Source: Clostridiales bacterium
GTDB taxonomy: Bacteria; Bacillota; Clostridia; Oscillospirales; Butyricicoccaceae
Direction: 5' to 3'
DNA: 24,344 nucleotides
Assembly: GCA_019420045.1 (NCBI GenBank)
Contig: JAHZHY010000096.1
Location: 1 to 24,344 of the forward strand
A program made the translations under genes and the position numbers. Below the pieces are notes generated by a model. The model was given only the letters and a program-made list of their open reading frames with translations, had not been told where the DNA came from and searched no databases. Of this stretch, positions 1-7,229 are shown piece after piece; the stretch's first letter is position 1, and each line of letters opens with the position of its first letter.

Positions 1-135
1 TTTCGAAACGAAATAGCTGTCCACGATATTATAGAGGGACTGGACAAGCATGGAGAAAATAGCCGGCAGAGACATGGAGACGATCAGCCGGAGCATGGGC
101 GTGTTGCCCATTTTGTTTTCGCGAGTTTCTTCCAT
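1..135 (-). CDS. MATE family efflux transporter, N-terminal fragment
   Basis: Only the first 45 codons are in the window; the gene runs off the left edge. The translation begins MEETRENKMGNTPMLRLI and continues SMSLPAIFSMLVQSLYNIVDS. That is the typical start of MATE (NorM/DinF-type) multidrug exporters: a short basic cytoplasmic tail, a G-T/S-P-hydrophobic motif, and TM1 with the conserved S-L-Y-N-I-V-D segment. These proteins sit in the membrane and expel cationic compounds using a Na+ or H+ gradient. The ATG at 135-133 is preceded by GGAAG at 8-nt spacing. An in-frame GTG nine bases upstream is possible but badly placed. A sigma-A-like promoter and a structured leader lie upstream. The family call is good; the substrate is unknown. 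Confidence 0.8.
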   Translation of the reverse strand, partial: MEETRENKMGNTPMLRLIVSMSLPAIFSMLVQSLYNIVDSYFVSK

Positions 136-287
136 CAAATGCACTTCCTTTGCGATAAAATATAATTCCATCCGGTAATGCCGGAAAAAGGCGGACACAA
201 AAAAAGAGACGGCCCAAGGCCGCCGCAAGAAAGGGGGATGCGTATGCCGGGCGCCGCTCTTTCACAGGGAAAGTGGGCGGCGTACTG
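136..287 (-). promoter_or_regulatory. Structured leader with a terminator-like hairpin ahead of the MATE gene
   Basis: On the minus strand the leader first shows a two-tier hairpin (CGCCGC pairing with GCGGCG, inside it CTTTC pairing with GAAAG). Then comes a 7-bp hairpin GGCGGCC/GGCCGTC (224-208, loop TTG) followed by TC and a run of seven T (205-199). A third small hairpin (TCCGG/CCGGA, about 185-170) precedes the ribosome binding site. A terminator between promoter and start codon is the usual layout of an attenuator or transcriptional riboswitch. I do not recognise the aptamer; it does not read like the guanidine-I consensus. Confidence 0.4.
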
Positions 288-293
288 AAGAGA

Positions 294-322
294 AGTATAA
301 CATAAAAAGGGGAAAAGGACAA
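294..322 (-). promoter_or_regulatory. Sigma-A-type promoter for the MATE gene
   Basis: Read on the minus strand, TTGTCC (322-317) is followed after 17 bp by TATACT (299-294). This predicts a transcript start near 287 and a leader of about 150 nt before the MATE start codon. Confidence 0.5.
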
Positions 323-332
323 GGATTGTTAA

Positions 333-364
333 AAAAGAAGCAAAAAGCCGCCCAAAATGGGCGG
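333..364 (-). terminator. Intrinsic terminator, minus strand
   Basis: On the minus strand, GTCCGCCC ATTTT GGGCGGC forms a strong hairpin followed by TTTTTGCTTCTTTTTT. It lies just upstream of the MATE promoter. It would end any leftward transcript entering from 365-780, where I see no gene on that strand. Confidence 0.5.
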
Positions 365-787
365 ACTTTCCGCAAAGAGGAGACAAGATGCAGCGCCATT
401 TGAAATTTTATGAGGAAGCAGGAGAGAAACAGGGAGCAAAAAAACAGCGCTGCGGAAATGAAACGGGAGGTTATGGGAACTCCCGGCGCAGAGAAAAAGC
501 ATCTGCGCATGAACTGGAAATAGGATGCAGCTGACCGGGAAAACCCGTTCTGCCATTTCAGTGTAGCAAATCGACAGAGCGGAGGCAAGAAAAATTCATT
601 CCCGGAGAAAATGGCGGCCAGGGGGTGAATATATTTAATACGGTATAAATAAGAAAAAATAAAAACCGTATTAAATAAAAAAATATTTTTGTATTTGGAA
701 AGTATCGTTAAAAAAATATCATTGCAATCTGCCGGAGGGTCGGCTACACTGAAATCAGAACAGATTTTTTTTGGAGGGGATGCGCCC
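365..787. other. Gene-free stretch with several small hairpins
   Basis: No convincing coding sequence on either strand. Visible structure on the plus strand includes GCGCAGA...TCTGCGC near 486-508, GGGAG...CTCCC near 466-484, CGGGAAAACCCG near 536-548, and paired GCAGCGC/GCGCTGC near 389-454. The part from about 630 to 720 is strongly A/T-rich and is where the hydrogenase operon promoter would be expected. I could not single out one convincing -35/-10 pair. Confidence 0.5.
547..761. repeat. Concentric nested inverted repeat upstream of the hydrogenase operon
   Basis: Two inverted repeats share one centre near 654.5. The outer arms are GTTCTG-cc-ATTTCAGTGTAGC (547-567) and GCTACACTGAAAT-CAGAAC (743-761), which is 19 paired bases with a 2-nt bulge. 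The inner arms are TATTTAATACGGT (632-644) and ACCGTATTAAATA (665-677), a perfect 13-bp repeat with a 20-nt A-rich spacer. The outer arm ends about 10 bp before the hydC ribosome binding site. It may be a MITE-like element, a cruciform, or paired operators. No clear target-site duplication was seen. Confidence 0.6.
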
Positions 788-1273
788 ATGAACAATGGAG
801 TGGATTTTGCCGTGATCGACCGCATACTGGATCATCACGGAGCCCAGGCCAGCAATGTCATTGCCATTTTGCAGGATATTCAGGGGGAATACCGGTATCT
901 GCCCCGGGAAATTTTTCCCTACCTGGCGAGAAAATTACAGATGAGCGCCGCGAAAATTTACAGCGTGGCCACTTTTTATGAGAATTTTTCCCTGGAACCC
1001 AAGGGGAAATATGTGATCAAGATCTGCGACGGCACCGCCTGCCATGTGCGCAAAAGCATCCCCATTCTGGAAAAGATGCGGGAAACTCTGGGCCTTTCCT
1101 CCCAGAAGATCACCACCGACGATATGCTCTTTACCGTGGAGACCGTCTCCTGTCTGGGAGCCTGCGGTCTGGCCCCGGCCTGCACCGTCAACGACAAAGT
1201 CTATCCCTCCATGACGCCGGAAAAAGCGGTGGAATTGTTGGATGAACTGAAAAAGGAGGGGACGGCATGCTGA
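788..1273 (+). CDS. hydC: Electron-bifurcating [FeFe] hydrogenase gamma subunit, NuoE-like
   Basis: The 161-residue protein belongs to the NuoE/HndA/HydC family: a helical N-terminal part (about 1-70) followed by a thioredoxin-like [2Fe-2S] domain. The four cluster cysteines are visible as C80-x4-C85 (CDGTACH) and C122-x3-C126 (CLGAC). It passes electrons within the cytoplasmic HydABC complex, which couples oxidation of reduced ferredoxin and NADH to H2 production or the reverse. The ATG at 788 follows TTGGAGGGG (771-779). An open frame extends further upstream, but it would run through the inverted-repeat region and has no family resemblance. The next gene overlaps by 7 nt, indicating translational coupling. 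Confidence 0.9.
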   Translation: MNNGVDFAVIDRILDHHGAQASNVIAILQDIQGEYRYLPREIFPYLARKLQMSAAKIYSVATFYENFSLEPKGKYVIKICDGTACHVRKSIPILEKMRETLGLSSQKITTDDMLFTVETVSCLGACGLAPACTVNDKVYPSMTPEKAVELLDELKKEGTAC

Positions 1274-3141
1274 AAACAAGAGAAGAGCTTTCTTCCCTGC
1301 GCCAGACACTGGAAGGCCGCTTTGCCTCCCAGGTGAAGAAGATCCTGGTGTGTGCCGGTACCGGCTGCGTGGCCGGCGGTTCCCTGGATATCTATGCCCG
1401 TCTGGTGGAGCTTTTGCAGGAAAAAGGAATCCACTGTCAGGTGGACCTGGCCCATGAGCCTCATGGGGACGATGTGGGCGTCAAGCGCAGCGGCTGCCAC
1501 GGCTTTTGTGAAATGGGCCCTCTGGTGCGCATCGAGCCCCAGGGCTGGCTGTATATTAAGGTAAAAAAGGACGACTGCCAGGAGATCATCGAAAAGACCG
1601 TCCTGGGCGGCGAGCCCATCGACCGGCTGTGCTATAAGATGAACGGGGAAATCTACAAGACCCAGGAGGAGATCCCCTTCTACAAAAAGCAGACCCGTAC
1701 CGTGCTGGAGCACTGCGGCCACATCGACGCCACCTCCATTCAGGAATACATCGCCATCGGCGGCTATAAGGCCTTTGAAAAGGCTTTGTTTGACATGGAC
1801 GGCCAGGAGATCGTGGACGAGATCCAGAAATCCAATCTGCGGGGCCGTGGCGGCGGAGGATTCCCCACCGGGCGGAAATGGGCCCAGGTGCGTGCGCAGA
1901 AAGCCACTCCCAAGTACATCGTCTGCAACGGCGACGAAGGAGACCCGGGCGCCTTTATGGACCGGTCGGTGATGGAGGGTGACCCCCACCGGCTGCTGGA
2001 AGGCATGATGATCGCCGGCGTGGCCTGCGGGGCCAGCCAGGGCTATATTTATGTCCGGGCTGAATACCCCATGGCGGTCAGCCGTCTGGACGGCGCCATC
2101 CGTCAGGCCAGAGAGCTGGGGCTGCTGGGAGAAAACATCCTGGGAAGCGGCTTTGATTTTGATATCCACATCAGCCGGGGTGCCGGTGCTTTTGTCTGCG
2201 GCGAAGGCAGCGCCCTCACCGCCTCCATCGAGGGCCGCCGGGGTATGCCCCGGGTCAAGCCGCCCCGCACTGTGGAGCGTGGCCTGTTTGACAAGCCCAC
2301 CGTGCTCAACAATGTGGAAACATTGGCCAATGTGCCCCATATCATCACCCGTGGGGCGGACTGGTACCGCTCCATCGGCCCGGAAAGCAGCCCGGGCACC
2401 AAGGCTTTTGCCCTGACGGGCAACATCCAGAACACCGGCCTGATCGAAGTGCCCATGGGCACCACCCTGCGGGAGATCATCTTCGATATCGGCGGCGGCA
2501 TGCGGGATGGCGCCGAGTTCAAAGCGGTGCAGATCGGCGGCCCCTCCGGCGGCTGTCTGACAAAGGAACATCTGGACCTGCCCCTGGACTTCGATTCCCT
2601 GCAAAAGGTGGGAGCTATGATCGGCTCCGGCGGCCTTGTGGTCATGGATAACAAGACCTGTATGGTGGAAGTGGCCCGGTTCTTTATGAACTTCACCCAG
2701 AACGAAAGCTGTGGCAAGTGCGTCCCCTGCCGGGAGGGCACCAAGCGGATGCTGGAGATCCTGGAACGGATCGTGGCCGGACAGGGAAAAGATGGGGACA
2801 TCGACCTGCTGCTGGAGCTGGCCGAGACCATTTCGGCCACCGCTTTGTGCGGTCTGGGAAAAACGGCGGCCCAGCCGGTGGTGAGCACCATCCGGTATTT
2901 CCGGGATGAATACGAAGCCCATGTGAAGGAAAAGCGCTGCCCCACCCACAACTGCCAGAAGCTGAAGCGCTATTATATCGATCCCCAGGAGTGCAAGGGC
3001 TGCTCCAAGTGCGCCCGGATGTGCCCTGTGGGGGCCATCTCCGGGGAGATCCGCAGCCCCTTCACCATCGATCCCGACAAATGCATCAAGTGCGGCGCCT
3101 GCTTTGACGGGTGCAGTTTCCACGCCGTGAAGGAGGGCTAA
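1267..3141 (+). CDS. hydB: Electron-bifurcating [FeFe] hydrogenase beta subunit, NuoF-like
   Basis: At 624 residues the protein has the full HydB/HndC layout. The N-terminal thioredoxin-like [2Fe-2S] domain carries C29, C34, C77 and C81. The NuoF core has the FMN/NADH-binding glycine-rich loop (RGRGGGGFPTGRKW, about 192-205) and the CNGDEGDPGAFMDR motif. A [4Fe-4S] site follows (SCGKCVPC, C482/C485/C488, with C528). The C-terminus is a 2[4Fe-4S] ferredoxin domain (CKGCSKCARMC and CIKCGACFDGC). In characterised HydABC complexes this subunit oxidises or reduces NAD(H) at FMN and is the bifurcation site. It starts inside the end of hydC and is followed after 3 nt by hydA, so the three are one operon. 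Confidence 0.93.
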   Translation: MLKTREELSSLRQTLEGRFASQVKKILVCAGTGCVAGGSLDIYARLVELLQEKGIHCQVDLAHEPHGDDVGVKRSGCHGFCEMGPLVRIEPQGWLYIKVKKDDCQEIIEKTVLGGEPIDRLCYKMNGEIYKTQEEIPFYKKQTRTVLEHCGHIDATSIQEYIAIGGYKAFEKALFDMDGQEIVDEIQKSNLRGRGGGGFPTGRKWAQVRAQKATPKYIVCNGDEGDPGAFMDRSVMEGDPHRLLEGMMIAGVACGASQGYIYVRAEYPMAVSRLDGAIRQARELGLLGENILGSGFDFDIHISRGAGAFVCGEGSALTASIEGRRGMPRVKPPRTVERGLFDKPTVLNNVETLANVPHIITRGADWYRSIGPESSPGTKAFALTGNIQNTGLIEVPMGTTLREIIFDIGGGMRDGAEFKAVQIGGPSGGCLTKEHLDLPLDFDSLQKVGAMIGSGGLVVMDNKTCMVEVARFFMNFTQNESCGKCVPCREGTKRMLEILERIVAGQGKDGDIDLLLELAETISATALCGLGKTAAQPVVSTIRYFRDEYEAHVKEKRCPTHNCQKLKRYYIDPQECKGCSKCARMCPVGAISGEIRSPFTIDPDKCIKCGACFDGCSFHAVKEG

Positions 3142-3144
3142 ACC

Positions 3145-4824
3145 ATGAGCGCATTTATGATGGTAGACAATATCCCCGTGCCCATTGAAGGGGAAGAAAA
3201 TATTCTGGCGGTCATCCGCAAAGCTGGTATCCAGCTGCCCACCTTCTGCTATTATTCCGAGCTGTCGGTGTATGGCGCCTGCCGGATGTGCATGGTGGAG
3301 GACAAGCGGGGCAGCATCCAGGCGGCTTGCTCCACTCCGCCCCGGGAGGGGATGGAGATCTACACCAACACCCCCCGGCTGCGGAAATACCGGAAGAATG
3401 TGCTGGAGCTGCTGCTTGCCAGCCACTGCCGGGACTGCACCACCTGCGAAAAAAGCGGCAAATGCAAGCTCCAGGAGCTGGCCCATCAATTCGGCATCCG
3501 GGACATCCGTTTTGGCGACGGCCAGGTGGAGCATGAGCGGGACGAGTCCTCGGTGTGCATCAGCCGGGACAATGCCAAGTGCATCCTCTGCGGCGACTGT
3601 GTCCGTATGTGCGAAGAGATCCAGGGCGTGGGCGCCATCGACTTTTCCGGCCGGGGCGCCCGCATGAAGGTGATGCCCGCCTTTGACGAGCCCATTGCCA
3701 GCAGTGCCTGTGTGGGCTGCGGCCAGTGTGCCGCCGTCTGTCCCACCGGAGCCATTGTGGTGAAAAACGACACCCAGAAGATGTGGGCAGAGCTGTCTGA
3801 TCCCCACACCAAGTGCGTGGCGCAGATCGCCCCTGCGGTTCGGGTGGGCATCAGCCACGAAATGGGCCTGGGCGAAGGGGAAAATGCCATGGGCAAGGTC
3901 ACCGCTGCCCTGCGGCGTCTGGGCTTTGACGAGGTTTATGACACCACCACCGGCGCTGACCTGACGGTGCTGGAAGAGGCCAATGAGCTGTCGGAGCGGC
4001 TGGCCAAGGGAGAAAATCTGCCCTTGTTCACCTCCTGCTGCCCGGCCTGGGTGCAGTTTGTGGAAAAGCATTATCCCGAGCTGATGCCCCATGTGTCCAC
4101 CTGCCGCTCTCCCATGGAGATGTTCGGCGCGGTGCTGAAAGAGCAGCTGAAGCCCTCCACCCGCCGGATTGTGTCGGTGGCCATTATGCCCTGCACTGCC
4201 AAAAAGTTCGAGGTGCAGCGGGATGAATTCAAGCGGAACGGCGTGCCCGATGTGGATTACGCCATCACCACCCAGGAACTCATCGCCATGATCCGCCAGG
4301 CCGGCATCGTCTTTGACGATCTGGAACCGGAAAGCGTGGATATGCCCTTTGGCGTCTCCACCGGCGCAGGCGTGATCTTCGGCGTCACCGGCGGCGTCAC
4401 CGAAGCGGTGATCCGCCGTCTCAGCGACGACAAATCCACCACGGCCCTGCGGGCCATCGCCTTCAATGGCGTGCGCGGCATGGAAGGGGTCAAGCATACC
4501 GAAGTGGAAATCGGCGGCAAAAAAGTGCGCATTGCCATCGTCAGCGGCCTGAACAATGCTCGGCCTTTGCTGGACCGGATTCTGGAAGGCCACAAGGACT
4601 ATGACTTCATCGAAGTTATGGCCTGTCCTGGCGGCTGCGTCTCCGGCGCAGGTCAGCCCTTCGGCACCAAGGCCGACAAGGCACGCCGGGGCGAAGGGCT
4701 CTACCAGGCCGACCGGATGAGCCCCATCAAGCGTTCCGAGGAAAACTACGCCGTCACCTCCCTGTATGACGGGGTGCTCAAGGGCCGGGTCCACGAGCTG
4801 CTCCATGTGGAATACGGCAAATAA
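3145..4824 (+). CDS. hydA: [FeFe] hydrogenase catalytic subunit, HydA
   Basis: This 559-residue cytoplasmic group A [FeFe] hydrogenase makes or consumes H2 at the H-cluster. Accessory sites read in order: plant-type [2Fe-2S] (C35, C46, C49, C62); His-ligated [4Fe-4S] (H94, C98, C101, C107); and two ferredoxin-type clusters (C146/149/152/156 and C189/192/195/199). H-cluster motifs are TSCCPAW (C298 in the proton-relay position, C299 ligand), MPCTAKK (C350) and MACPGGC (C494, C498). The methionines before C350 and C494 are kept. One deviation is that the motif after the last cysteine reads SGAGQP rather than the usual GGGQP. No maturase genes (hydE/F/G) are in the window. Confidence 0.95.
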   Translation: MSAFMMVDNIPVPIEGEENILAVIRKAGIQLPTFCYYSELSVYGACRMCMVEDKRGSIQAACSTPPREGMEIYTNTPRLRKYRKNVLELLLASHCRDCTTCEKSGKCKLQELAHQFGIRDIRFGDGQVEHERDESSVCISRDNAKCILCGDCVRMCEEIQGVGAIDFSGRGARMKVMPAFDEPIASSACVGCGQCAAVCPTGAIVVKNDTQKMWAELSDPHTKCVAQIAPAVRVGISHEMGLGEGENAMGKVTAALRRLGFDEVYDTTTGADLTVLEEANELSERLAKGENLPLFTSCCPAWVQFVEKHYPELMPHVSTCRSPMEMFGAVLKEQLKPSTRRIVSVAIMPCTAKKFEVQRDEFKRNGVPDVDYAITTQELIAMIRQAGIVFDDLEPESVDMPFGVSTGAGVIFGVTGGVTEAVIRRLSDDKSTTALRAIAFNGVRGMEGVKHTEVEIGGKKVRIAIVSGLNNARPLLDRILEGHKDYDFIEVMACPGGCVSGAGQPFGTKADKARRGEGLYQADRMSPIKRSEENYAVTSLYDGVLKGRVHELLHVEYGK

Positions 4825-4842
4825 GAGAAAGGCGGCAGAAAG

Positions 4843-5094
4843 ATGAAATTCAGCGTGTGCGTGGGAAGCGCCTGCCATGTGAAGGGCTCTTACAATGTGC
4901 TCCTCACCCTGCGGCAGCTGGTGGAGGAATATTCCCTCCATGACCAGGTGGAAGTGACCCAGATGTTCTGCGACGGTGAGTGCGTGGAAGGGGTCAAGGT
5001 GCGCATTGACGACCAGGAGACCGTCAGCCTCACCGGCGCCGGCACCCGGGACTTTTTCTTTGAAAAATGCGGCCATCTGATTGAACAGCAGTAA
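4843..5094 (+). CDS. Small thioredoxin-like [2Fe-2S] ferredoxin of the hydrogenase operon
   Basis: The 83-residue protein is essentially only the C-terminal half of a NuoE subunit. It keeps the four cysteines C6-x4-C11 (CVGSAC) and C43-x3-C47 (CDGEC) but has no N-terminal helical domain. It follows hydA by 18 nt with its own GGCGG-type ribosome binding site, and the operon terminator follows it. It is probably an electron carrier or accessory subunit of the HydABC complex (inference from position). Small proteins of this family accompany clostridial hydrogenase genes, but a specific role is not known to me. Confidence 0.8.
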   Translation: MKFSVCVGSACHVKGSYNVLLTLRQLVEEYSLHDQVEVTQMFCDGECVEGVKVRIDDQETVSLTGAGTRDFFFEKCGHLIEQQ

Positions 5095-5111
5095 GTAATA
5101 GCATAAAACAG

Positions 5112-5152
5112 GCCGTCGGGGGATGCGTTGTCCCCCGGCGGCTTATTTTTTT
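5112..5152 (+). terminator. Intrinsic terminator of the hyd operon
   Basis: GCCGtCGGGGGA pairs with TCCCCCGgCGGC around a 7-nt loop and is followed by TTATTTTTTT, directly downstream of the small ferredoxin gene. Confidence 0.9.
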
Positions 5153-5163
5153 ATGCACCAAGG

Positions 5164-5192
5164 TTGAAAGACAAAAGATCAGATGATAGAAT
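5164..5192 (+). promoter_or_regulatory. Promoter for the 5244 gene
   Basis: TTGAAA (5164-5169), a 17-bp spacer, and TAGAAT (5187-5192) preceded by TG one base upstream (extended -10). Confidence 0.6.
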
Positions 5193-5243
5193 AATGCAAA
5201 ATAAGAGTGGTTGATTTGTTTGCTAAGAAAGGAGCCGATGGCG

Positions 5244-5846
5244 ATGAAGAGAAAGTGGATAGCGGCTGTTCCCATTTGTCTGTGTCTTGTGGCCTTTGGG
5301 GTGTTGTATACCACAGGATCGGAGGAATCCTCGGCTCTGGCATCGCCGGAAGCAAAACAAACAGAGCAGCCAATAAAAGAGCTGGATCAGCAGCCGGAGA
5401 AAGAAAAGCCTGTGCTGGAGATCGAGCCCACCGCCTCTTCCCCAGAAGAGCAGCAGCACTATGCCTGGCAGCAATGGCAATTTGACTATGCCTGTCCTTC
5501 TGGTTGGGAGAGCCGTCCCATGGAGGTATGGGAAGCCAGCGAAAACCAGGAGGCCAGCCCGGAGTGGGGCGTGGAGCTGGTTCCGCCGGGAAAGGAAGAA
5601 TGGGCCATTCGTCTTCAGGGTTCCCACCGGAATCAGAATTTGGGCGTGCCCTTGCAGGAGAGTGTGGAAATCTACTGCGCAGGCGAAAAAATTGGACGGC
5701 TGGACACGGGAGAAAAAGTAGGGGAAGTCTGGAAGCTGGTGACACTGGATCAGCCCGGTAAGGCGGGGCGTGCCTTCCAGATTTTTATCCGAGGAGAAGA
5801 ATACTGGCCGGAAGGGGAAAAACTGGTGGCTGGTTTTGCAGCATGA
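5244..5846 (+). CDS. Small exported or membrane-anchored protein of unknown function
   Basis: I do not recognise this 200-residue protein. It starts MKRKWIAAVPICLCLVAFGVL, a basic N-terminus and one hydrophobic segment (about 5-22) that fits a signal peptide or signal anchor with no clear lipobox. Residues about 25-70 are a Ser/Glu/Pro/Gln-rich linker. A compact domain follows, rich in Trp and Glu, containing a FDYACPSGWE-type segment. The outer location is inference. The start at 5244 is preferred because AAAGGAG (5228-5234) lies 9 nt upstream; the in-frame ATG at 5238 is only 3 nt away. It is monocistronic, with its own promoter and terminator. Confidence 0.7.
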   Translation: MKRKWIAAVPICLCLVAFGVLYTTGSEESSALASPEAKQTEQPIKELDQQPEKEKPVLEIEPTASSPEEQQHYAWQQWQFDYACPSGWESRPMEVWEASENQEASPEWGVELVPPGKEEWAIRLQGSHRNQNLGVPLQESVEIYCAGEKIGRLDTGEKVGEVWKLVTLDQPGKAGRAFQIFIRGEEYWPEGEKLVAGFAA

Positions 5847-5880
5847 TGGTGTTTCCCGCAGAAAACCGGGAAAGGAAAGA

Positions 5881-5910
5881 AAAGGAAGGGGAGCGCCCTT
5901 CCTTTTCTTT
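5881..5910 (+). terminator. Intrinsic terminator after the 5244 gene
   Basis: AAAAGGAAGGG pairs perfectly with CCCTTCCTTTT around a 5-nt loop, followed by CTTTTG. Confidence 0.75.
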
Positions 5911-5920
5911 TGCCGCCCTT

Positions 5921-5949
5921 TGTCTTTTTTTCTCCTTTTATGATATAAT
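5921..5949 (+). promoter_or_regulatory. Promoter upstream of the hairpin array
   Basis: TTGTCT (5921-5926), a 17-bp spacer, and TATAAT (5944-5949) with TG in the extended -10 position. A transcript from here would contain the whole 5950-6106 structured region as RNA. Confidence 0.55.
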
Positions 5950-6106
5950 ATCAACAGTTGCCGCACATGTGCGGCAGGATACTGTGTATTCAGTCGTTTT
6001 GTTCACAAAACGACTGCTGTTGATGTTACACCATAGCCAAAATCGGCAAAGCCGATTTTATGCCGCATTGGCGGCGTGCAAGTCTGCATGGACTTGCAGC
6101 TATGGT
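5950..6106 (+). ncRNA. Two tandem cloverleaf-like structured modules (candidate RNA or repeat element)
   Basis: Almost every base can pair. In module 1, ATCAACAG (5950-5957) pairs with CTGTTGAT (6017-6024). It closes a perfect palindrome (5959-5976), a small ATAC/GTAT hairpin (5979-5989) and an 11-bp hairpin (5991-6016). In module 2, ACCATAGC (6030-6037) pairs with GCTATGGT (6099-6106). It closes three hairpins (6039-6059 with a 9-bp stem, 6062-6075, and 6077-6098 with an 8-bp stem), separated by 0-2 nt. A promoter precedes module 1 and another -10 box lies at the end of module 2. I do not recognise a known RNA family. It could be a regulatory leader of the HydS-like operon or a repetitive palindromic (MITE/BIME-like) element. 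Confidence 0.5.
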
Positions 6107-6111
6107 ATAAT
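6103..6111 (+). promoter_or_regulatory. Extended -10 promoter for the HydS-like operon
   Basis: TGGTATAAT is a perfect extended -10 box (TATAAT at 6106-6111). It lies about 33 nt before the start codon, with no good -35. It overlaps the last arm of the structured element, so folding and promoter use may interfere. Confidence 0.5.
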
Positions 6112-6143
6112 ACCGACAAAAGAAGGGGAAAGGAGAGAGGGAT

Positions 6144-7193
6144 ATGGAACCGGTGATCGTCACCCAGAAGGCCAACTGCCGCAACTGCTATAAGTGCATC
6201 CGTTCCTGCCCGCAAGGGGCCATTGCCTTTTCTGATGACCAGGCCCGGGTGCTGGCGGAGGAGTGCATCCTCTGCGGCCGGTGTGTGGAAGTTTGTCCCC
6301 AGGGAGCCCAGCAGGTGCAGAGCGATCTTGCCAATGTGCGCCGGATGCTGTCCATGGGGCTCAAGGTCTATGCCAGCGTGGCTCCTTCCTGGCTGGCCGC
6401 TTTCCCGGGCGTCACTTTCCCCCAGTTTTCCGCCGCTTTGAAAAAGCTGGGCTTCACCGGGGTGGAGGAAACCGCCGCAGGGGCCGCCCGGGTGAGTCTG
6501 GAATATATGCGCCTCATGGCCAAAGGGGAGATGGACAACATCATCTCCACCTGCTGTCCCTCTTTGGTGCTGCTGGTGGAACGGCAGTATCCGGAACTGA
6601 CGCCCCTGCTGGCCCCGGTGGTTTCCCCGGCGGTGGCCCACAGCAAAATGCTGCGCAGTATGTTCGGCAGCCGGATCAAAACGGTGTTCATTGGCCCCTG
6701 TCCTGCCAAACATTGGGAGAAACAGGAAAACGCCGCCCTCAGCGCCGTGCTGCTGTTTGAAGAGCTGAAAACGCTGCTTTCGGAAAAAGGCGTGGCTTTT
6801 GGAGAAGAGGACACCCAGTGCACCGAGACCCACACCCCTCTCAGCAGGCTGTACCCCTCCCCTGGCGGCATTATCGCCACCATCCCAGCCAACAAGCGCC
6901 AGGGGTACAAGACCTATGCCGTCAGCGGCGTGGAAGGATGCAAGGAGACTTTGGAAGCGGTGCGGCAGGGACGGATCCATGGCTATTTTCTGGAGCTGAA
7001 CACCTGTCTGGGCTCCTGCGTCCACGGCCCGGGGATCTCCCGGGAAAAGGCGCCGGCCATCCTGGTGAAGGAGCGGCTGTTGTCTGCCGCCCGGAAAAAG
7101 AGCACCGGTGCGCCTTCGGTGAGCGAAAGCGCTCAGGTGGACCTCACCACCCAGTTCCATCCCCAGAAAAAGAAGGAGCGGCAGCCACGGTAA
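6144..7193 (+). CDS. hydS: HydS-like (group C/D) [FeFe] hydrogenase sensor, N-terminal part ending at an in-frame TAA
   Basis: The 349 residues hold a 2[4Fe-4S] ferredoxin domain (C12/15/18/22 and C41/44/47/51) and a divergent hydrogenase H-domain. H-cluster ligands are present: STCCPS (C138), GPCPAK (C186) and TCLGSC (C288, C292). The changed surroundings (Gly for Met before C186, C-L-G-S-C instead of C-P-G-G-C) are those of putative sensory hydrogenases, not H2-producing ones. The family normally continues into a further Fe-S motif and a PAS domain. Here the frame is cut by TAA at 7191-7193, and the missing part follows in the same frame. GGGGAAAGGAGAG precedes the ATG. It is either a split gene, a recent nonsense mutation or a pseudogene. 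Confidence 0.85.
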   Translation: MEPVIVTQKANCRNCYKCIRSCPQGAIAFSDDQARVLAEECILCGRCVEVCPQGAQQVQSDLANVRRMLSMGLKVYASVAPSWLAAFPGVTFPQFSAALKKLGFTGVEETAAGAARVSLEYMRLMAKGEMDNIISTCCPSLVLLVERQYPELTPLLAPVVSPAVAHSKMLRSMFGSRIKTVFIGPCPAKHWEKQENAALSAVLLFEELKTLLSEKGVAFGEEDTQCTETHTPLSRLYPSPGGIIATIPANKRQGYKTYAVSGVEGCKETLEAVRQGRIHGYFLELNTCLGSCVHGPGISREKAPAILVKERLLSAARKKSTGAPSVSESAQVDLTTQFHPQKKKERQPR

Positions 7194-7229
7194 GAGGAAA
7201 TCGCCGCTATTCTGGCCCAAACGGGAAAG

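Noticed and set aside
1201..5076. A 1291-codon open frame on the minus strand opposite the hydrogenase operon
   Set aside because: It is a shadow of GC-rich codons in hydC-hydB-hydA. It has no ribosome binding site and a His/Gly/Ala-rich nonsense composition, and it lies opposite four certain genes.
5950..6106. CRISPR array
   Set aside because: The hairpins differ in sequence and have no regular repeat-spacer pattern; no cas genes are nearby.
7191..7193. Recoding of the stop codon as selenocysteine or pyrrolysine
   Set aside because: The codon is TAA, whereas those systems use UGA and UAG. No SECIS- or PYLIS-like element was seen.
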